A stretch of DNA of 64,000 nucleotides. Origin: Fibrella aestuarina BUZ 2 (lineage in GTDB: Bacteria; Bacteroidota; Bacteroidia; Cytophagales; Spirosomataceae). This document shows, piece by piece, positions 1-8,761 of the stretch. The notes under the pieces were generated by a model, which did not search any database, was not told where the DNA came from, and saw nothing but the letters and a program-made list of their open reading frames with translations. Position numbers and translations under genes: made by a program. Every line of letters begins with the position of its first letter. Position 1 is the first letter of the stretch. The DNA lies in NCBI RefSeq assembly GCF_000331105.1, contig NC_019012.1, positions 1 to 64,000 on the forward strand. Direction: 5' to 3'.

Positions 1-2475
1 AATGCGTCGGTGCGTATTATCGCGCTGAATTTGATTGGGTGCCTCTTCGATGCCGATGCGAGCGATCTGGCTGAGGGGGATCTGCTGACCAGACGGCGTA
101 GGTACGTACACATTACCTATGTCGTCAACGCTCTGCCGTTTGTCGGCAGCCAGCCGCACCACCAGATCGTATCGTTTTTCGCCCTCGAAAACCTGCCCGG
201 CGGCCTGCCCGGCAAAAGCCGTGTTGATGACCCGGTTTACGTCGTTGATGTTGAGGCCGTACTTAGCAATCTGCGCCCGGTCAAGGTCAATCATGATCTG
301 GGAAAGGCCCCCTACTTGCTCGACATATAAATCTTGTGCACCGGAAATGCCCCGCGCTATGCTTCCGACTTCACCTGCCAACTGTTGGAGCTTACCGAGA
401 TCGTCGCCATATATTTTCAGGGCTACGTCCTGCCGCGCTCCGGTCATCAGCTCGTTGAAGCGCATCTGCACGGGTTGTTGAAACCCAAACGTTACACCAG
501 GCACCACACTCAAGGCCTCGGACATCTTGCCGGCCAGCTCGTCGCGGGTGGTGGCCGACGACCACTGGTCTTTGGGTTTAAGAATCACCATCAAATCAGA
601 GGCTTCGATGGGCATGGGGTCGGTAGGAATCTCGCCGGAGCCGATTTTACCCACCACCTGCTCCACTTCGGGAAAGTCGCGGAGCAGGATGCGTTGGGCT
701 TTCAGCGTCGCATCGACTGTTTCCGACAGCGAACTGCCCGTCAGCGTGCGCGTGTCCACGGCGAAGTCACCTTCGTCCAACTGCGGGATAAACTCGCCCC
801 CCATCCGGGAAAACAACCACCCAGCCACGACCAGTAACCCAACGGCACTGCCCAGAATGAGCAGCCGGTGGTTCAACGCCCCCAACAAAATGGGTTCATA
901 GAACCGGTGAATGCGTTTCATGATCTTGTCGGAAAAGGTTTCCTTATGGACCACATGCTTGTCGAGCAACAGAGCCGAAATCATGGGTACGTAAGTAAGC
1001 GAGAGGATAAACGCCCCCAGAATGGCAAAGGCTACCGTGAGGGCCATTGGTCTGAACATTTTGCCCTCAATGCCCGACAAAGCCAGGATGGGCAGGTACA
1101 CAATCAAAATGATGATTTCACCAAAGGCCGCCGACGACCGAATCCGGCTGGCTGCGCCAAACACCTCTTCGTCCATTTCATCTTGACTTAGCGTTTTGTC
1201 GCGGTTTCGTAGCATAATGTGATGGAGCGTGGCTTCGACAATAATCACGGCTCCGTCCACGATCAGGCCGAAGTCGATAGCTCCTAAGCTCATCAGGTTG
1301 CCCGATACACCGAAGAGGTTCATCATCGAAATGGCAAACAACAGGGCCAGCGGAATGACCGAAGCCACCACGAAACCCGCCCGGAAATTGCCCAGCAACA
1401 GCACCAGCACGAAAATGACGATTATGGCCCCTTCCAGCAGATTATGTTCCACCGTTCCGATGGCACTGTTGACCATTTTTGTACGGTCCAGAAACGGCAC
1501 GATCTGCACCCCTTCAGGCAGCGTTTTTTGGATCTCGGCAATTTTCTCTTTCACCCGCTTGATGACGGCAGATGAGTTTTCACCCTTAATCATCATCACA
1601 ATCGCCCCGACAGTTTCGCCTTCGCCATTGCGCGTAACGGCCCCGTAACGTACCGCCGACCCGATGGTAACCTGTGCCAGGTCACGCACACGCACCGGGA
1701 GGCCCCCGTCGTTGAGCCGCACAACGATGTCGGCAATGTCGTTGGTGGAGGCAATCAGGCCATTGGAGCGGATGAAATAGGCGTTGGGTCTTTTGTCAAT
1801 GTACGCCCCGCCCGTATTCTGGTTATTCTGTTGCAGGGCTGCAAACAGATCGGCAATCGTGATGCCCACGCTGCGGAGCCGGTCGGGGTCAATGGCAATT
1901 TCGTACTGTTTCAGCAGCCCCCCGAAGCCACTCACGTCGGCTACGCCGGGCGTACCCAGCAGCCCCCGCCGGATGGTCCAGTCCTGGATAGTCCGTAACT
2001 CGGTGAGCGAGTATTTGTGTTCGTAGCCTTTTTTGGGCACGACGGTGTACTGAAAAATTTCGCCCAATCCCGTCGTAACGGGGGCCATCGTGGGTGTACC
2101 CACACCCGGCGGGATCTGTCCGGCCACGTTTTGGAGCCGTTCGGCAATCTGCTGTCTGGCCCAATACACATCCGTCGCGTCGGTAAACACCACCGTCACA
2201 ATCGACAGGCCGAAGCGTGAAAACGACCGGATTTCGGTCAGGCCTGGAATATTCGACAGGCCCACTTCAAGGGGAAACGTCACGAGCCGTTCGATGTCTT
2301 CAGCCGCCAGCGACGGGCTGCTGGTGATGACCTGCACCTGATTGTTGGTAATGTCGGGGACGGCATCAATCGGCAGTTGCGTGACCGACCACGCCCCCCA
2401 CCCAATCAAGGCCAGCGTGAAGAGACCGATGATGAGTTTGTTGCGGATAGAAAATAAGATGATTGCGTTTAGCAT
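1..2475 (-). CDS. czcA: CzcA/CusA-family heavy-metal efflux RND pump, 3' end beyond window
   Basis: Inner-membrane proton-driven RND pump that would export divalent metal ions with a membrane-fusion protein and an outer-membrane channel. The first 825 codons are visible; the frame runs off the left edge open, ending in the conserved ..THRRI segment. The N-terminus is a typical first transmembrane helix followed by the QLPIDAVPDI porter-domain start. TM4 carries DFGLIVDGAVIIVE, giving Asp401, Asp407 and Glu414. These match the proton-relay residues of CzcA (D402, D408, E415) and are typical of the Zn/Co/Cd/Ni class rather than Cu/Ag CusA. The start ATG at 2475 follows an AT-rich leader. The usual partner genes czcB and czcC are not in view and may lie to the left. 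Family call is firm; metal specificity is an inference. Confidence 0.93.
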   Translation of the reverse strand, partial: MLNAIILFSIRNKLIIGLFTLALIGWGAWSVTQLPIDAVPDITNNQVQVITSSPSLAAEDIERLVTFPLEVGLSNIPGLTEIRSFSRFGLSIVTVVFTDATDVYWARQQIAERLQNVAGQIPPGVGTPTMAPVTTGLGEIFQYTVVPKKGYEHKYSLTELRTIQDWTIRRGLLGTPGVADVSGFGGLLKQYEIAIDPDRLRSVGITIADLFAALQQNNQNTGGAYIDKRPNAYFIRSNGLIASTNDIADIVVRLNDGGLPVRVRDLAQVTIGSAVRYGAVTRNGEGETVGAIVMMIKGENSSAVIKRVKEKIAEIQKTLPEGVQIVPFLDRTKMVNSAIGTVEHNLLEGAIIVIFVLVLLLGNFRAGFVVASVIPLALLFAISMMNLFGVSGNLMSLGAIDFGLIVDGAVIIVEATLHHIMLRNRDKTLSQDEMDEEVFGAASRIRSSAAFGEIIILIVYLPILALSGIEGKMFRPMALTVAFAILGAFILSLTYVPMISALLLDKHVVHKETFSDKIMKRIHRFYEPILLGALNHRLLILGSAVGLLVVAGWLFSRMGGEFIPQLDEGDFAVDTRTLTGSSLSETVDATLKAQRILLRDFPEVEQVVGKIGSGEIPTDPMPIEASDLMVILKPKDQWSSATTRDELAGKMSEALSVVPGVTFGFQQPVQMRFNELMTGARQDVALKIYGDDLGKLQQLAGEVGSIARGISGAQDLYVEQVGGLSQIMIDLDRAQIAKYGLNINDVNRVINTAFAGQAAGQVFEGEKRYDLVVRLAADKRQSVDDIGNVYVPTPSGQQIPLSQIARIGIEEAPNQIQRDNTHRRI

Positions 2476-2520
2476 GAGTTGTAACAATACAGTGTATAAT
2501 TGGGCATAACAGACAGAGGT

Positions 2521-2574
2521 AACGTACCCAGCCGACAGCACAATGGGGTGATTTGGCTATCGGCTGGGTACGTT
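2521..2574. repeat. perfect 15-bp inverted repeat (stem-loop) between katA and czcA
   Basis: Arms 2521-2535 and 2560-2574 are exactly complementary around a 24-nt loop. It sits downstream of the catalase gene and 46 bp upstream of the pump start. No U-run follows on the minus strand, so it may be an mRNA-stabilising or attenuating hairpin rather than a simple terminator. Confidence 0.7.
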
Positions 2575-2583
2575 GTTCAACAG

Positions 2584-4083
2584 TTACGCAACGGCGTGCT
2601 GCCTGGGCATAAGCTGCTCGGCATCAAGGCCAAGGCCGTTCGCCAGGGCCATACCCAGGCCAATGTCGGCCCGGAAGAAATGGCAGAGCTGCCGGTTGCG
2701 GATTTCGCTGATTTTGGCCGGGTCGCCTTCCATCTTGCCCATGTGCGTGACGATGTTGTTGACCGTTGCCCTTTTTGCCTCTGGGGTCATCAGCCGATAG
2801 AGGTTGCCCGGCTGCGTGTAGTGGTCATCGTCGCCCGGTGCGTTGCGGTCATACCAGTCGGCTACCGACGCTTCCAGATCCCAGGCGGGTTCTTTGTAGC
2901 GTGTATCGACCACAACCTCATCGAATGAATTGGGGAAATAGTTAGGCATACTGCCATGATTGCCATCCATCCGCATCTTACCATCACGCTCGTAGTTATA
3001 GACGGCGTAGGGGCAGCGGTTCACCGGGATTTGCTCGTAGTTGACACCCAGCCGGTAGCGGTGCGCGTCGGGGTAGCTTAGCAGCCGCCCCTGTAACATC
3101 TTGTCAGGCGAGTAGCCGATACCGTCCACGACGTGTGCGGGCGAAAAAGCGGCCTGCTCCACATCCTGAAAGTAATTTTTCGGATTGCGGTTCAACTCCA
3201 TCACTCCCACGTCGATCAACGGATAGTCGGCGTGCGGCCACACTTTCGAGAGGTCAAAGGGGTTCCAGCGGTAGGTTTTCGCGTCAGCTTCGGGCATCAC
3301 CTGAATCTGCAACGTCCAGCGCGGAAACTCGCCGATGTCGATGTGTTCCATCAGGTCACGCTGCGCGAAATCGAGGTCTTTCGACTTCATGGCATCGGCT
3401 TCGTCGCCCGTAAAGTTTTTGATCCCCTGTTGGGTTTTGAAGTGGAACTTTACCCAGTAACGTTCACCGTCAGCGTTGACCAGCGAGAAGGTATGCGAAC
3501 CGTAGCCGTTCATGTGCCGGAAGCCGTAAGGCGTACCCCTGTCGCTCATCAGAATCATCACCTGATGCAACGATTCAGGGTTTAGCGACCAGTAATCCCA
3601 CATCATCGTCTGCGATTTCATATTTGAGTGGGGGTCGCGTTTCTGGGTATGAATGAAATCGCCAAACTTTTTGGGGTCTTTCACGAAGAACACCGGCGTG
3701 TTGTTGCCCACCATGTCCCAGTTGCCGTCTTCCGTGTAAAACTTTATCGAGAAACCACGCGGGTCCCGCTCGGTATCGGCGGAGCCTTTTTCGCCCCCAA
3801 CGGTCGAGAACCGGGCGAAAATGTGCGTTTGTTTCCCCACCTCGCCAAACAGCTTCGCTTTTGTGTATTGGGTGATGTCGTTGGTGACGGTGAACGTACC
3901 AAACGCCCCCGACCCTTTGGCGTGTACGACGCGCTCCGGGATACGCTCCCGGTTGAAGTGGGCCATTTTTTCGTGCAGGATGTAATCCTGAAGCAGCAGC
4001 GGGCCACGCGGCCCCACGCTCTGCGTGTTTTCGTTTTCGGCAATGGGACGACCAGAAGCGGTCGTCAAACGAGGGTTTTCCAT
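2584..4083 (-). CDS. katA: monofunctional haem catalase, small-subunit type
   Basis: Decomposes hydrogen peroxide to water and oxygen in the cytoplasm. The 499-residue length fits the small-subunit (clade 3) catalases. Distal His54 lies in VVHAKGSGAFG, distal Asn127 in the VGNNTPVFF segment, and the proximal haem ligand Tyr337 in LLSYPDAHRYRLG. The ERDPRGFSIKFY motif near residues 105-116 is present. It lies directly downstream of a Dps gene in the same direction, separated by 84 bp containing a hairpin. Together with two Dps proteins it forms a peroxide/iron defence block. All catalytic residues are intact. Confidence 0.97.
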   Translation of the reverse strand: MENPRLTTASGRPIAENENTQSVGPRGPLLLQDYILHEKMAHFNRERIPERVVHAKGSGAFGTFTVTNDITQYTKAKLFGEVGKQTHIFARFSTVGGEKGSADTERDPRGFSIKFYTEDGNWDMVGNNTPVFFVKDPKKFGDFIHTQKRDPHSNMKSQTMMWDYWSLNPESLHQVMILMSDRGTPYGFRHMNGYGSHTFSLVNADGERYWVKFHFKTQQGIKNFTGDEADAMKSKDLDFAQRDLMEHIDIGEFPRWTLQIQVMPEADAKTYRWNPFDLSKVWPHADYPLIDVGVMELNRNPKNYFQDVEQAAFSPAHVVDGIGYSPDKMLQGRLLSYPDAHRYRLGVNYEQIPVNRCPYAVYNYERDGKMRMDGNHGSMPNYFPNSFDEVVVDTRYKEPAWDLEASVADWYDRNAPGDDDHYTQPGNLYRLMTPEAKRATVNNIVTHMGKMEGDPAKISEIRNRQLCHFFRADIGLGMALANGLGLDAEQLMPRQHAVA

Positions 4084-4125
4084 GACGTAATTGATTTAAA
4101 GTTGAGTTGTTTAGTTGAAGGAAGC

Positions 4126-4161
4126 GGGGATCAGCGGCCATCGTCTGACCGGCTGATCCCC
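4126..4161. terminator. hairpin between dps and katA
   Basis: Arms 4126-4135 and 4152-4161 (GGGGATCAGC and its complement) enclose a 16-nt loop. On the minus strand it follows the dps stop by 6 bp. There is no U-run, so it may be a partial terminator or mRNA-processing hairpin that uncouples dps from katA. Confidence 0.5.
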
Positions 4162-4167
4162 AGCCAT

Positions 4168-4713
4168 TTACTGCATATGGACGCGCAGTTGCCACACCTG
4201 CTTGTCTAAGGCGTAGCTGAGTTCCTGAAGCAGATTGGATGTCGTTTCGTCCACTTGGCTTAGTTGGTCGATACGTTGCCGAATACGGGTTGCCACTGCG
4301 TAGATACGTTCGGTCATCAGGGCGAGCACCTGCCGGTCGGCCAGATACCCCGCCGGGAAATCGCCGAGGTTAGCCGTCTTCGCCACCACACCAGTCCGTC
4401 CGTCGATGGGTGAACCGATGTGCAGGGCGCGTTCAGCAACGCGGTCAGTGAAATTGAGCTGAATCGTAGCGTACTCGTCGAGGTTTTCGTGCAGGGGGAA
4501 GTAGAGCGGCCCGCGCAGGTTCCAGTGGCTTTGCTTGGTGCTGTGATACAGTTCGAGCAATTCCGCGACAGTGGCCTGCAACAGCCCTGTCACCATGCCT
4601 TTCTTTTCGGCCTTGTCAGCCTCGAAGGGTACCCATTGATCCGCCTGCTCGTTACGGTAATTGCCAAGTTGTGCCGGGGCCTGCTGCGCCAGCGCGGTTT
4701 GATTATTTTCCAT
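4168..4713 (-). CDS. dps: cytosolic Dps/ferritin-like protein
   Basis: Dps proteins form 12-subunit shells that oxidise and store iron using peroxide and may bind DNA. Residues about 35-175 form the four-helix ferritin-like domain. The inter-subunit ferroxidase signature is SHWNLRGPLYFPLHENLDEY (His and Trp in helix 1; His/Glu in the following segment). At 181 residues it is a little longer than classic Dps because of a Gln/Ala-rich N-terminal tail; no signal peptide is seen. It is paralogous to the exported Dps just upstream, sharing the GNYRNE and RGPLYFPLHENL stretches and the same C-terminal VHMQ. Likely induced with katA under oxidative stress (inference). Confidence 0.9.
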   Translation of the reverse strand: MENNQTALAQQAPAQLGNYRNEQADQWVPFEADKAEKKGMVTGLLQATVAELLELYHSTKQSHWNLRGPLYFPLHENLDEYATIQLNFTDRVAERALHIGSPIDGRTGVVAKTANLGDFPAGYLADRQVLALMTERIYAVATRIRQRIDQLSQVDETTSNLLQELSYALDKQVWQLRVHMQ

Positions 4714-4767
4714 TGTGTTGAGTGGGCGTTAGCCCGTTTAGAATTGATTGTAAAGGATTGGAAGCGA

Positions 4768-4794
4768 GCGGCACGAGCCTTTTTCCCGTGCCGC
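4768..4794. terminator. hairpin between the two dps genes
   Basis: Arms GCGGCACG at 4768-4775 and CGTGCCGC at 4787-4794 form an 8-bp stem downstream of the exported Dps gene on the minus strand. The loop contains a T-run, but no U-tract follows the stem on that strand. Terminator or processing hairpin, uncertain. Confidence 0.4.
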
Positions 4795-4805
4795 CCAGGC
4801 TTCGC

Positions 4806-5465
4806 TTATTGCATATGTACCCGGAACTGCCACACTTGCTTGTCCAGCTCGTAGCTCAGGTCCTGAAACTTGTTGGACGTTACCTCATCGCCGTTTTTAG
4901 CGGTGCTTTCCACCCGCGACCGTACCCGCTTGGCGATTGTGAAAATGCGCTCAGTCATGATGTCGAGTACCTGCCGATCCGACAGAAAACCACCCGGAAA
5001 CTTGGGCAGGTTGGCCGACTGTACAATCGTCTCGGTACGTCCATCGGTCGGGATGCCGATCTGCAATTGCCGTTCGGCCAGCAGGTCGGCGTACTTGCGG
5101 TACGTATCAGCGTACTCCTGCAAGTTTTCGTGCAGGGGGAAGTAGAGCGGCCCGCGCAGGTTCCAGTGACTCTGCTTGGCATCATGGAAGAGTTCGAGCA
5201 GTTCGACCACCGTTGCCTGTAAGTCGGCGTTGATGGCCTGCCGCTTTTCGGCTTCGAGCGGTATCCAGGCATCGGCCCGTTCGTTGCGGTAATTGCCCAA
5301 CTCGGAGCCGGACGGAGCCGCCTGATTGGGGGCTGCGTTGGCCGGAGCCGGTGTTTGGGTGTTGCCCACCCGGCGGTTCTGCGCCAGCGTGGGTTGTGAA
5401 ACAAGAGCCAGGGCAAACAGACCACCGGCGATCAGCCTATTCAGTGTTTTACGCTGAGTAATCAT
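4806..5465 (-). CDS. exported Dps-like ferritin paralogue
   Basis: 219-residue protein with a clear signal peptide: basic MITQRK, a hydrophobic core (LIAGGLFALALVSQPTLAQ) and a likely cleavage after the AQ. A Pro/Ala/Asn-rich linker (about residues 30-55) precedes a full Dps domain. The ferroxidase motif SHWNLRGPLYFPLHENLQEY is intact. It would act in the periplasm or be lipid-free secreted, sequestering iron or protecting the envelope from peroxide (inference from the signal peptide). Tandem copy of the cytosolic dps downstream; the two probably arose by duplication followed by gain of a signal peptide. Dps proteins are normally cytoplasmic, so the export signal is the unusual feature. Confidence 0.85.
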   Translation of the reverse strand: MITQRKTLNRLIAGGLFALALVSQPTLAQNRRVGNTQTPAPANAAPNQAAPSGSELGNYRNERADAWIPLEAEKRQAINADLQATVVELLELFHDAKQSHWNLRGPLYFPLHENLQEYADTYRKYADLLAERQLQIGIPTDGRTETIVQSANLPKFPGGFLSDRQVLDIMTERIFTIAKRVRSRVESTAKNGDEVTSNKFQDLSYELDKQVWQFRVHMQ

Positions 5466-5546
5466 GGGAAACTGGTTTTTAAACGGTAAACTGATTTATA
5501 AAATAGGTACTCGGTAATGCGAAAGAACGTACCCACTGAAGCCACC

Positions 5547-6017
5547 TCAGCGGGTCGGAATGGTAGCCGGAGCTGTCTCCGAACGCAGCTCCCGGTGCAT
5601 AATCAGCCCGCCCAGCCGACCGACATTCGCCATCAGGCCAAACGTGATCAGTGATGCGGCAAATACAAGGGTGGGCATAAACCGGACCTGCCGCGCACGG
5701 GGCCACAGGAGCGTCAGCAGGGAAAGGCCAGCCGTCAGATACATCCCAACGTTGGCCCAATCAGCAGCCTGCTCGTGATTGTGAAGCCGTTGCCGGTCAA
5801 GCTGATTGATGGACTTGAGGTAGTGTTCGGCAGACTCGCCGGTTTGGTTGGTGATGAGCGTGGCAATGCTCATCAGCACGAACATGCCGTAGCCCAGCCG
5901 TATGATGGCTTCGTTGCGCCGAAACAGGCCGTAGCCCAGTACAATCGTAGCCAACAGACCCCCAATAATTGGGAGATGATTCACCAGCAGGTGCCAGTGT
6001 GCGCCATTGATAGACAT
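5547..6017 (-). CDS. small four-helix membrane protein with conserved His residues
   Basis: Predicted 156 residues with four transmembrane segments: about residues 10-30, 36-55, 88-106 and 112-135. His residues lie near the membrane faces (INGAHWHLLVNHLP at the N-terminus, LHNHEQA in the loop, MHRELR near the end), suggesting a metal or haem ligand set. The ATG at 6017 is preferred because it places the first helix directly after MSINGAHW; an in-frame ATG at 6056 would add 13 Cys-rich residues. It loosely resembles DUF2231-like small membrane proteins. Function unknown; neighbours suggest a role in metal or redox stress. Confidence 0.65.
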   Translation of the reverse strand: MSINGAHWHLLVNHLPIIGGLLATIVLGYGLFRRNEAIIRLGYGMFVLMSIATLITNQTGESAEHYLKSINQLDRQRLHNHEQAADWANVGMYLTAGLSLLTLLWPRARQVRFMPTLVFAASLITFGLMANVGRLGGLIMHRELRSETAPATIPTR

Positions 6018-6301
6018 AACAAAAAATAGATTGGTGATACAGGTACAGCAATACACCTTGCCCGGACCCAGCGGTAGGGTTCGTAAAATGCGGACAAGTG
6101 CAGGAGAATCGCTTCGAGTACGCGACCGGGTACGGGCTGACTAACCTAACAACGGTCAGAAAACCACAACGTAAACCCGTCGAGGAAATGGCATAGGCCG
6201 AGTCCACGTCGAAGGAAGCAACGAAAAGGAAACAGGAGGAGCCGACGTACTATTCATCGTCCGATTCGTTAGGACGGACTTCGGCCAGGGGCAGTAGGAT
6301 A

Positions 6302-6688
6302 CTACCGTCGAGGGGGATTAATCAGGCCAAAAACGGCCAGAAAAGAGTACAGGTCAGCCTTGTGCGAAAACGTGGTTTTCAGGGCGATGACAACCTGCTG
6401 AGTGAATGCGGGAATTAACCGCAGCGCACCGGGCGCATAAACGGATACAGAGTGACCCGCCGAAGGAAGATTGTGGTGGCTGTGTTTCGGATGTTTCTGG
6501 TGTTCCGAATTGGCCCCGTAATGCATCGCGATGAAGTCCGTGAAACTGAGCGTTGGGTCAGCTTTCCGGTGTTGGGCATAGTGTTGTACCAGTTCTCCCC
6601 AGCGGGCAGACTGGTCGATGCTGAGGCCGGGGAGCATACTGCTTCCCAACATCAGGCACGCTAACACTATGGCAACTATGGATTTCAT
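6302..6688 (-). CDS. secreted His-rich small protein, metal-efflux-associated type
   Basis: 128 residues with a signal peptide (MKSIVAIVLACLMLGSSMLP). The middle carries a His cluster (HYGANSEHQKHPKHSHHNLP) that is likely to bind Cu, Zn or Ni. As recalled, proteins with an F..MHYG...H...H..LP pattern often sit beside CzcA/CusA loci in Bacteroidota, though no function is established. The C-terminal 45 residues are mildly hydrophobic. It lies upstream of the stress block, 245 bp from the next gene, so it probably has its own promoter. A periplasmic metal-buffering role is an inference. Confidence 0.7.
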   Translation of the reverse strand: MKSIVAIVLACLMLGSSMLPGLSIDQSARWGELVQHYAQHRKADPTLSFTDFIAMHYGANSEHQKHPKHSHHNLPSAGHSVSVYAPGALRLIPAFTQQVVIALKTTFSHKADLYSFLAVFGLINPPRR

Positions 6689-6933
6689 CTCTTTGCGTAA
6701 TTACCCTATCAACGTTGTATAGTGTCGAAAGTTTCGATTTACGAACAAGGGTATGTAATTTAGAAATAATCTAATACCAATCGTACAAGCAAATGGCGCA
6801 ATTAATTCATAATGAGCGTTGAAGCTCTGGTTGATGAGTTAATCTATTGCACTGCCGTTCAAAACGTAAGCGAAAATTTTACCTTGAATGAACAGTGAAT
6901 ATTGCTAAATGTTGTGGCAACCTTAGGTTAATT

Positions 6934-7380
6934 TCATTGAGCTTTGCGACCCGTAATCCGGTCGCGGTACACTGTTCCAGTGGCAGGGTCAGTCTGCTGC
7001 TCATCAATGTTAAGCGTGGTGCCGTCAGCAGTGCCAATTTTCTGGTTACTCATGTACATATCGTAGCCACTTCCGTTGCTCTGCAAACGCACCGACCCAA
7101 TCACTGAGGTCTGATCGCTGTAACCCGTTGCTTTAATCGTCTGCGTCAGGAAGATGACGGCGGCTGAATCGCGCCGGGCCGTCAGCGTACCCGACAGGGT
7201 GTTTGAGCCAGCCGTATAAGGCAGATTATACTCATACAGCTTAATGCCCGCCGAATCGCTTCGCACATAAGTAAGCGGATACGTACCCGCAACAGTGGTG
7301 GCCGGGTCAGGCGTTACGTCCTGCTTTTTCGCGCAGGCAGCCAGCAGGATTGCGGCCAGAAGAGTAAGTACGTATTTCAT
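6934..7380 (-). CDS. small lipoprotein of unknown function
   Basis: 148 residues with a lipobox: MKYVLTLLAAILLAAC, lipidated Cys at 16, followed by a Lys-Lys-Gln. The mature part is polar and beta-rich with alternating residues (TLSGTLTARRDSAAVIFLTQ), resembling small lipocalin-like or immunoglobulin-like Bacteroidota lipoproteins. No catalytic motif is seen. It lies 75 bp beyond the end of the interrupted PepSY-like lipoprotein gene and runs the same way, so the two may once have been co-transcribed. Confidence 0.7.
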   Translation of the reverse strand: MKYVLTLLAAILLAACAKKQDVTPDPATTVAGTYPLTYVRSDSAGIKLYEYNLPYTAGSNTLSGTLTARRDSAAVIFLTQTIKATGYSDQTSVIGSVRLQSNGSGYDMYMSNQKIGTADGTTLNIDEQQTDPATGTVYRDRITGRKAQ

Positions 7381-7551
7381 GGATAAATCGCTTTAAGGAG
7401 TGCCGTTCAATACTGAACGGCACTCCGCTGTTTGGGTTAATAAATGAGTTGGCCTTTAGTCAAGCTTCAGGAACTTACCGGCTCCATCGAATTCGGCTTC
7501 GTAGGTCTTGCCGTTAAGCGAAAATTTCACCTCATACTTCGCTACGGTGCC

Positions 7552-7581
7552 GACTGGGGTGGTCCTGTTTAGCCGGACGGT
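7552..7581. repeat. IS3 left end: target duplication plus inverted repeat
   Basis: GAC (7552-7554) is one copy of the target duplication. 7555-7581 is the terminal inverted repeat sharing TGGTCC and GCCGGACGGT with the other end. Confidence 0.9.
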
Positions 7582-7583
7582 GG

Positions 7584-8459
7584 CTAAGAGACAGTTTTGA
7601 GATTATTCCGATAGTAAGCTTCCTCAAATTGCAGGGGGCTAACATAGCCCAGCGACGAGTGTCGCCGTCGGCGGTTGTAATATAGCTCGATGTACTCGAA
7701 CAACTGCTCGCGTGCGTCCGCCACCGAGCGAAACACTCGTTGATAGACTAATTCGGCTTTCAGCCGTGACCAATACGACTCAATAAACGCATTGTCATAG
7801 ACCTCATCGGCGCGGGCCATGCTTTGCTCAAACTGGTGTAGGCGAAGCGTCGTTCGGAAGGCTTTGCCCACGTACTGCCCCCCTCGGTCGGAATGAACAA
7901 TGCTACCTTTTGCCAATTGATTATGAGCGATGGCTTTCTGTAACGCGTTGTGTACCAACTCTTCTTCCATGTGTTCATCCACAGACCAGCCGCTTACTTT
8001 TCGACTAAACAGGTCTAACCAGCCCGCCATATAAGCCCATTCACCGCCTTGCAGAGCCAGGTATGTGATGTCGCCCACCAGCACCTGGCCGGGGCGAGTG
8101 GGGGCTGGCCGATCCAACAACAAGTTGGGACTGTAGGGGCCAGCGTGGTTGCTGTGGGTGGTACGAGGCACAAAACTACGTGGCTGAATGGCCTGTAACT
8201 GATTGGCTTTCATGATCTTGCGCAGTTGATGGCGACCTACTTCATAGCCCTGCTCCTGTAAATCCAGCACCAGTCGGCGGCTCCCATAGCGTCGTTGATG
8301 CTCGTAGAAGCATTCTTTGGTTGCCTGAACCAGCTTGAGTTGTTGCGCCGATGGCTGGTAGGTGTGTTTGGCCCGATAGGCATAAAATGCACTCTTACTA
8401 ACATTTAGGCACTCACAAAGTCGCTCAACTGGGTATGAATCAGTCAATTGTCGAATCAA
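7584..8459 (-). CDS. IS3-family transposase OrfB (DDE integrase domain)
   Basis: Catalytic half of the transposase. An HTH_21-like segment (residues about 40-95) precedes the rve integrase core. The DDE triad is visible: Asp in GDITYLAL, Asp in IVHSDRGGQY and Glu in NAFIESYWSRLK. The frame is open upstream of the TTG at 8459 as far as the slippage site, consistent with production mainly as an OrfAB fusion by -1 frameshifting; no good independent start is seen. The C-terminal YNRRRRHSSLGYVSP motif is typical. Confidence 0.95.
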   Translation of the reverse strand: MIRQLTDSYPVERLCECLNVSKSAFYAYRAKHTYQPSAQQLKLVQATKECFYEHQRRYGSRRLVLDLQEQGYEVGRHQLRKIMKANQLQAIQPRSFVPRTTHSNHAGPYSPNLLLDRPAPTRPGQVLVGDITYLALQGGEWAYMAGWLDLFSRKVSGWSVDEHMEEELVHNALQKAIAHNQLAKGSIVHSDRGGQYVGKAFRTTLRLHQFEQSMARADEVYDNAFIESYWSRLKAELVYQRVFRSVADAREQLFEYIELYYNRRRRHSSLGYVSPLQFEEAYYRNNLKTVS

Positions 8460-8473
8460 CTCGTAGGTGATCG

Positions 8474-8761
8474 TCAGGTCATCCGGCTGAAAATGGAGAG
8501 TGCTTTTTTTAGGATGTCTCGTTCCTGTTCAGTGCGCCGGAGCTGTTCCCGGAGCTGGACCAGTTCCGCTTGATTGGTCACTTGCCCTTTATCTGCCTTG
8601 GCTAGATCGCGCCAGCGATAGAGCATATTGGCAGAGACACCCAACGATTTGGCAACATCGGGTACGCTACGCTGGCCGTTTTCGAGCAGCTGTACGGCAT
8701 CAGCTTTGAATTGGTCGTCGTAGTGGCGTCGGGGAGCCGCCGAGGTTTGTTTTTTGGACAT
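8474..8761 (-). CDS. IS3-family OrfA (HTH DNA-binding subunit)
   Basis: 95 residues with the HTH_Tnp_1 layout: basic RRHYDDQFKADAVQLLENG, then DVAKSLGVSANMLYRWR recognition helix, then a leucine-rich coiled coil (LVQLREQLRRTEQERDILKKAL) used for multimerisation. The final codons lie over the A7G slippery run that allows fusion to OrfB. ATG at 8761 is 24 bp inside the right inverted repeat. Confidence 0.95.
   Translation of the reverse strand: MSKKQTSAAPRRHYDDQFKADAVQLLENGQRSVPDVAKSLGVSANMLYRWRDLAKADKGQVTNQAELVQLREQLRRTEQERDILKKALSIFSRMT
8504..8510 (-). other. programmed -1 frameshift site of the IS3 transposase
   Basis: On the minus strand CTAAAAAAAGC contains seven A followed by G near the end of orfA. 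Slipping back one base here joins orfA to the open orfB frame (..KKSTLHFQPDD..) with no intervening stop. Confidence 0.8.

Noticed and set aside
10..2341. Several plus-strand open frames of 70-170 codons
   Set aside because: They lie opposite the CzcA-type pump gene, whose minus-strand frame is uninterrupted and has clear RND motifs.
3133..4209. Long plus-strand and alternative minus-strand frames over the catalase gene
   Set aside because: The catalase frame has all active-site residues; the others are overlapping shadows of high-GC codon bias.
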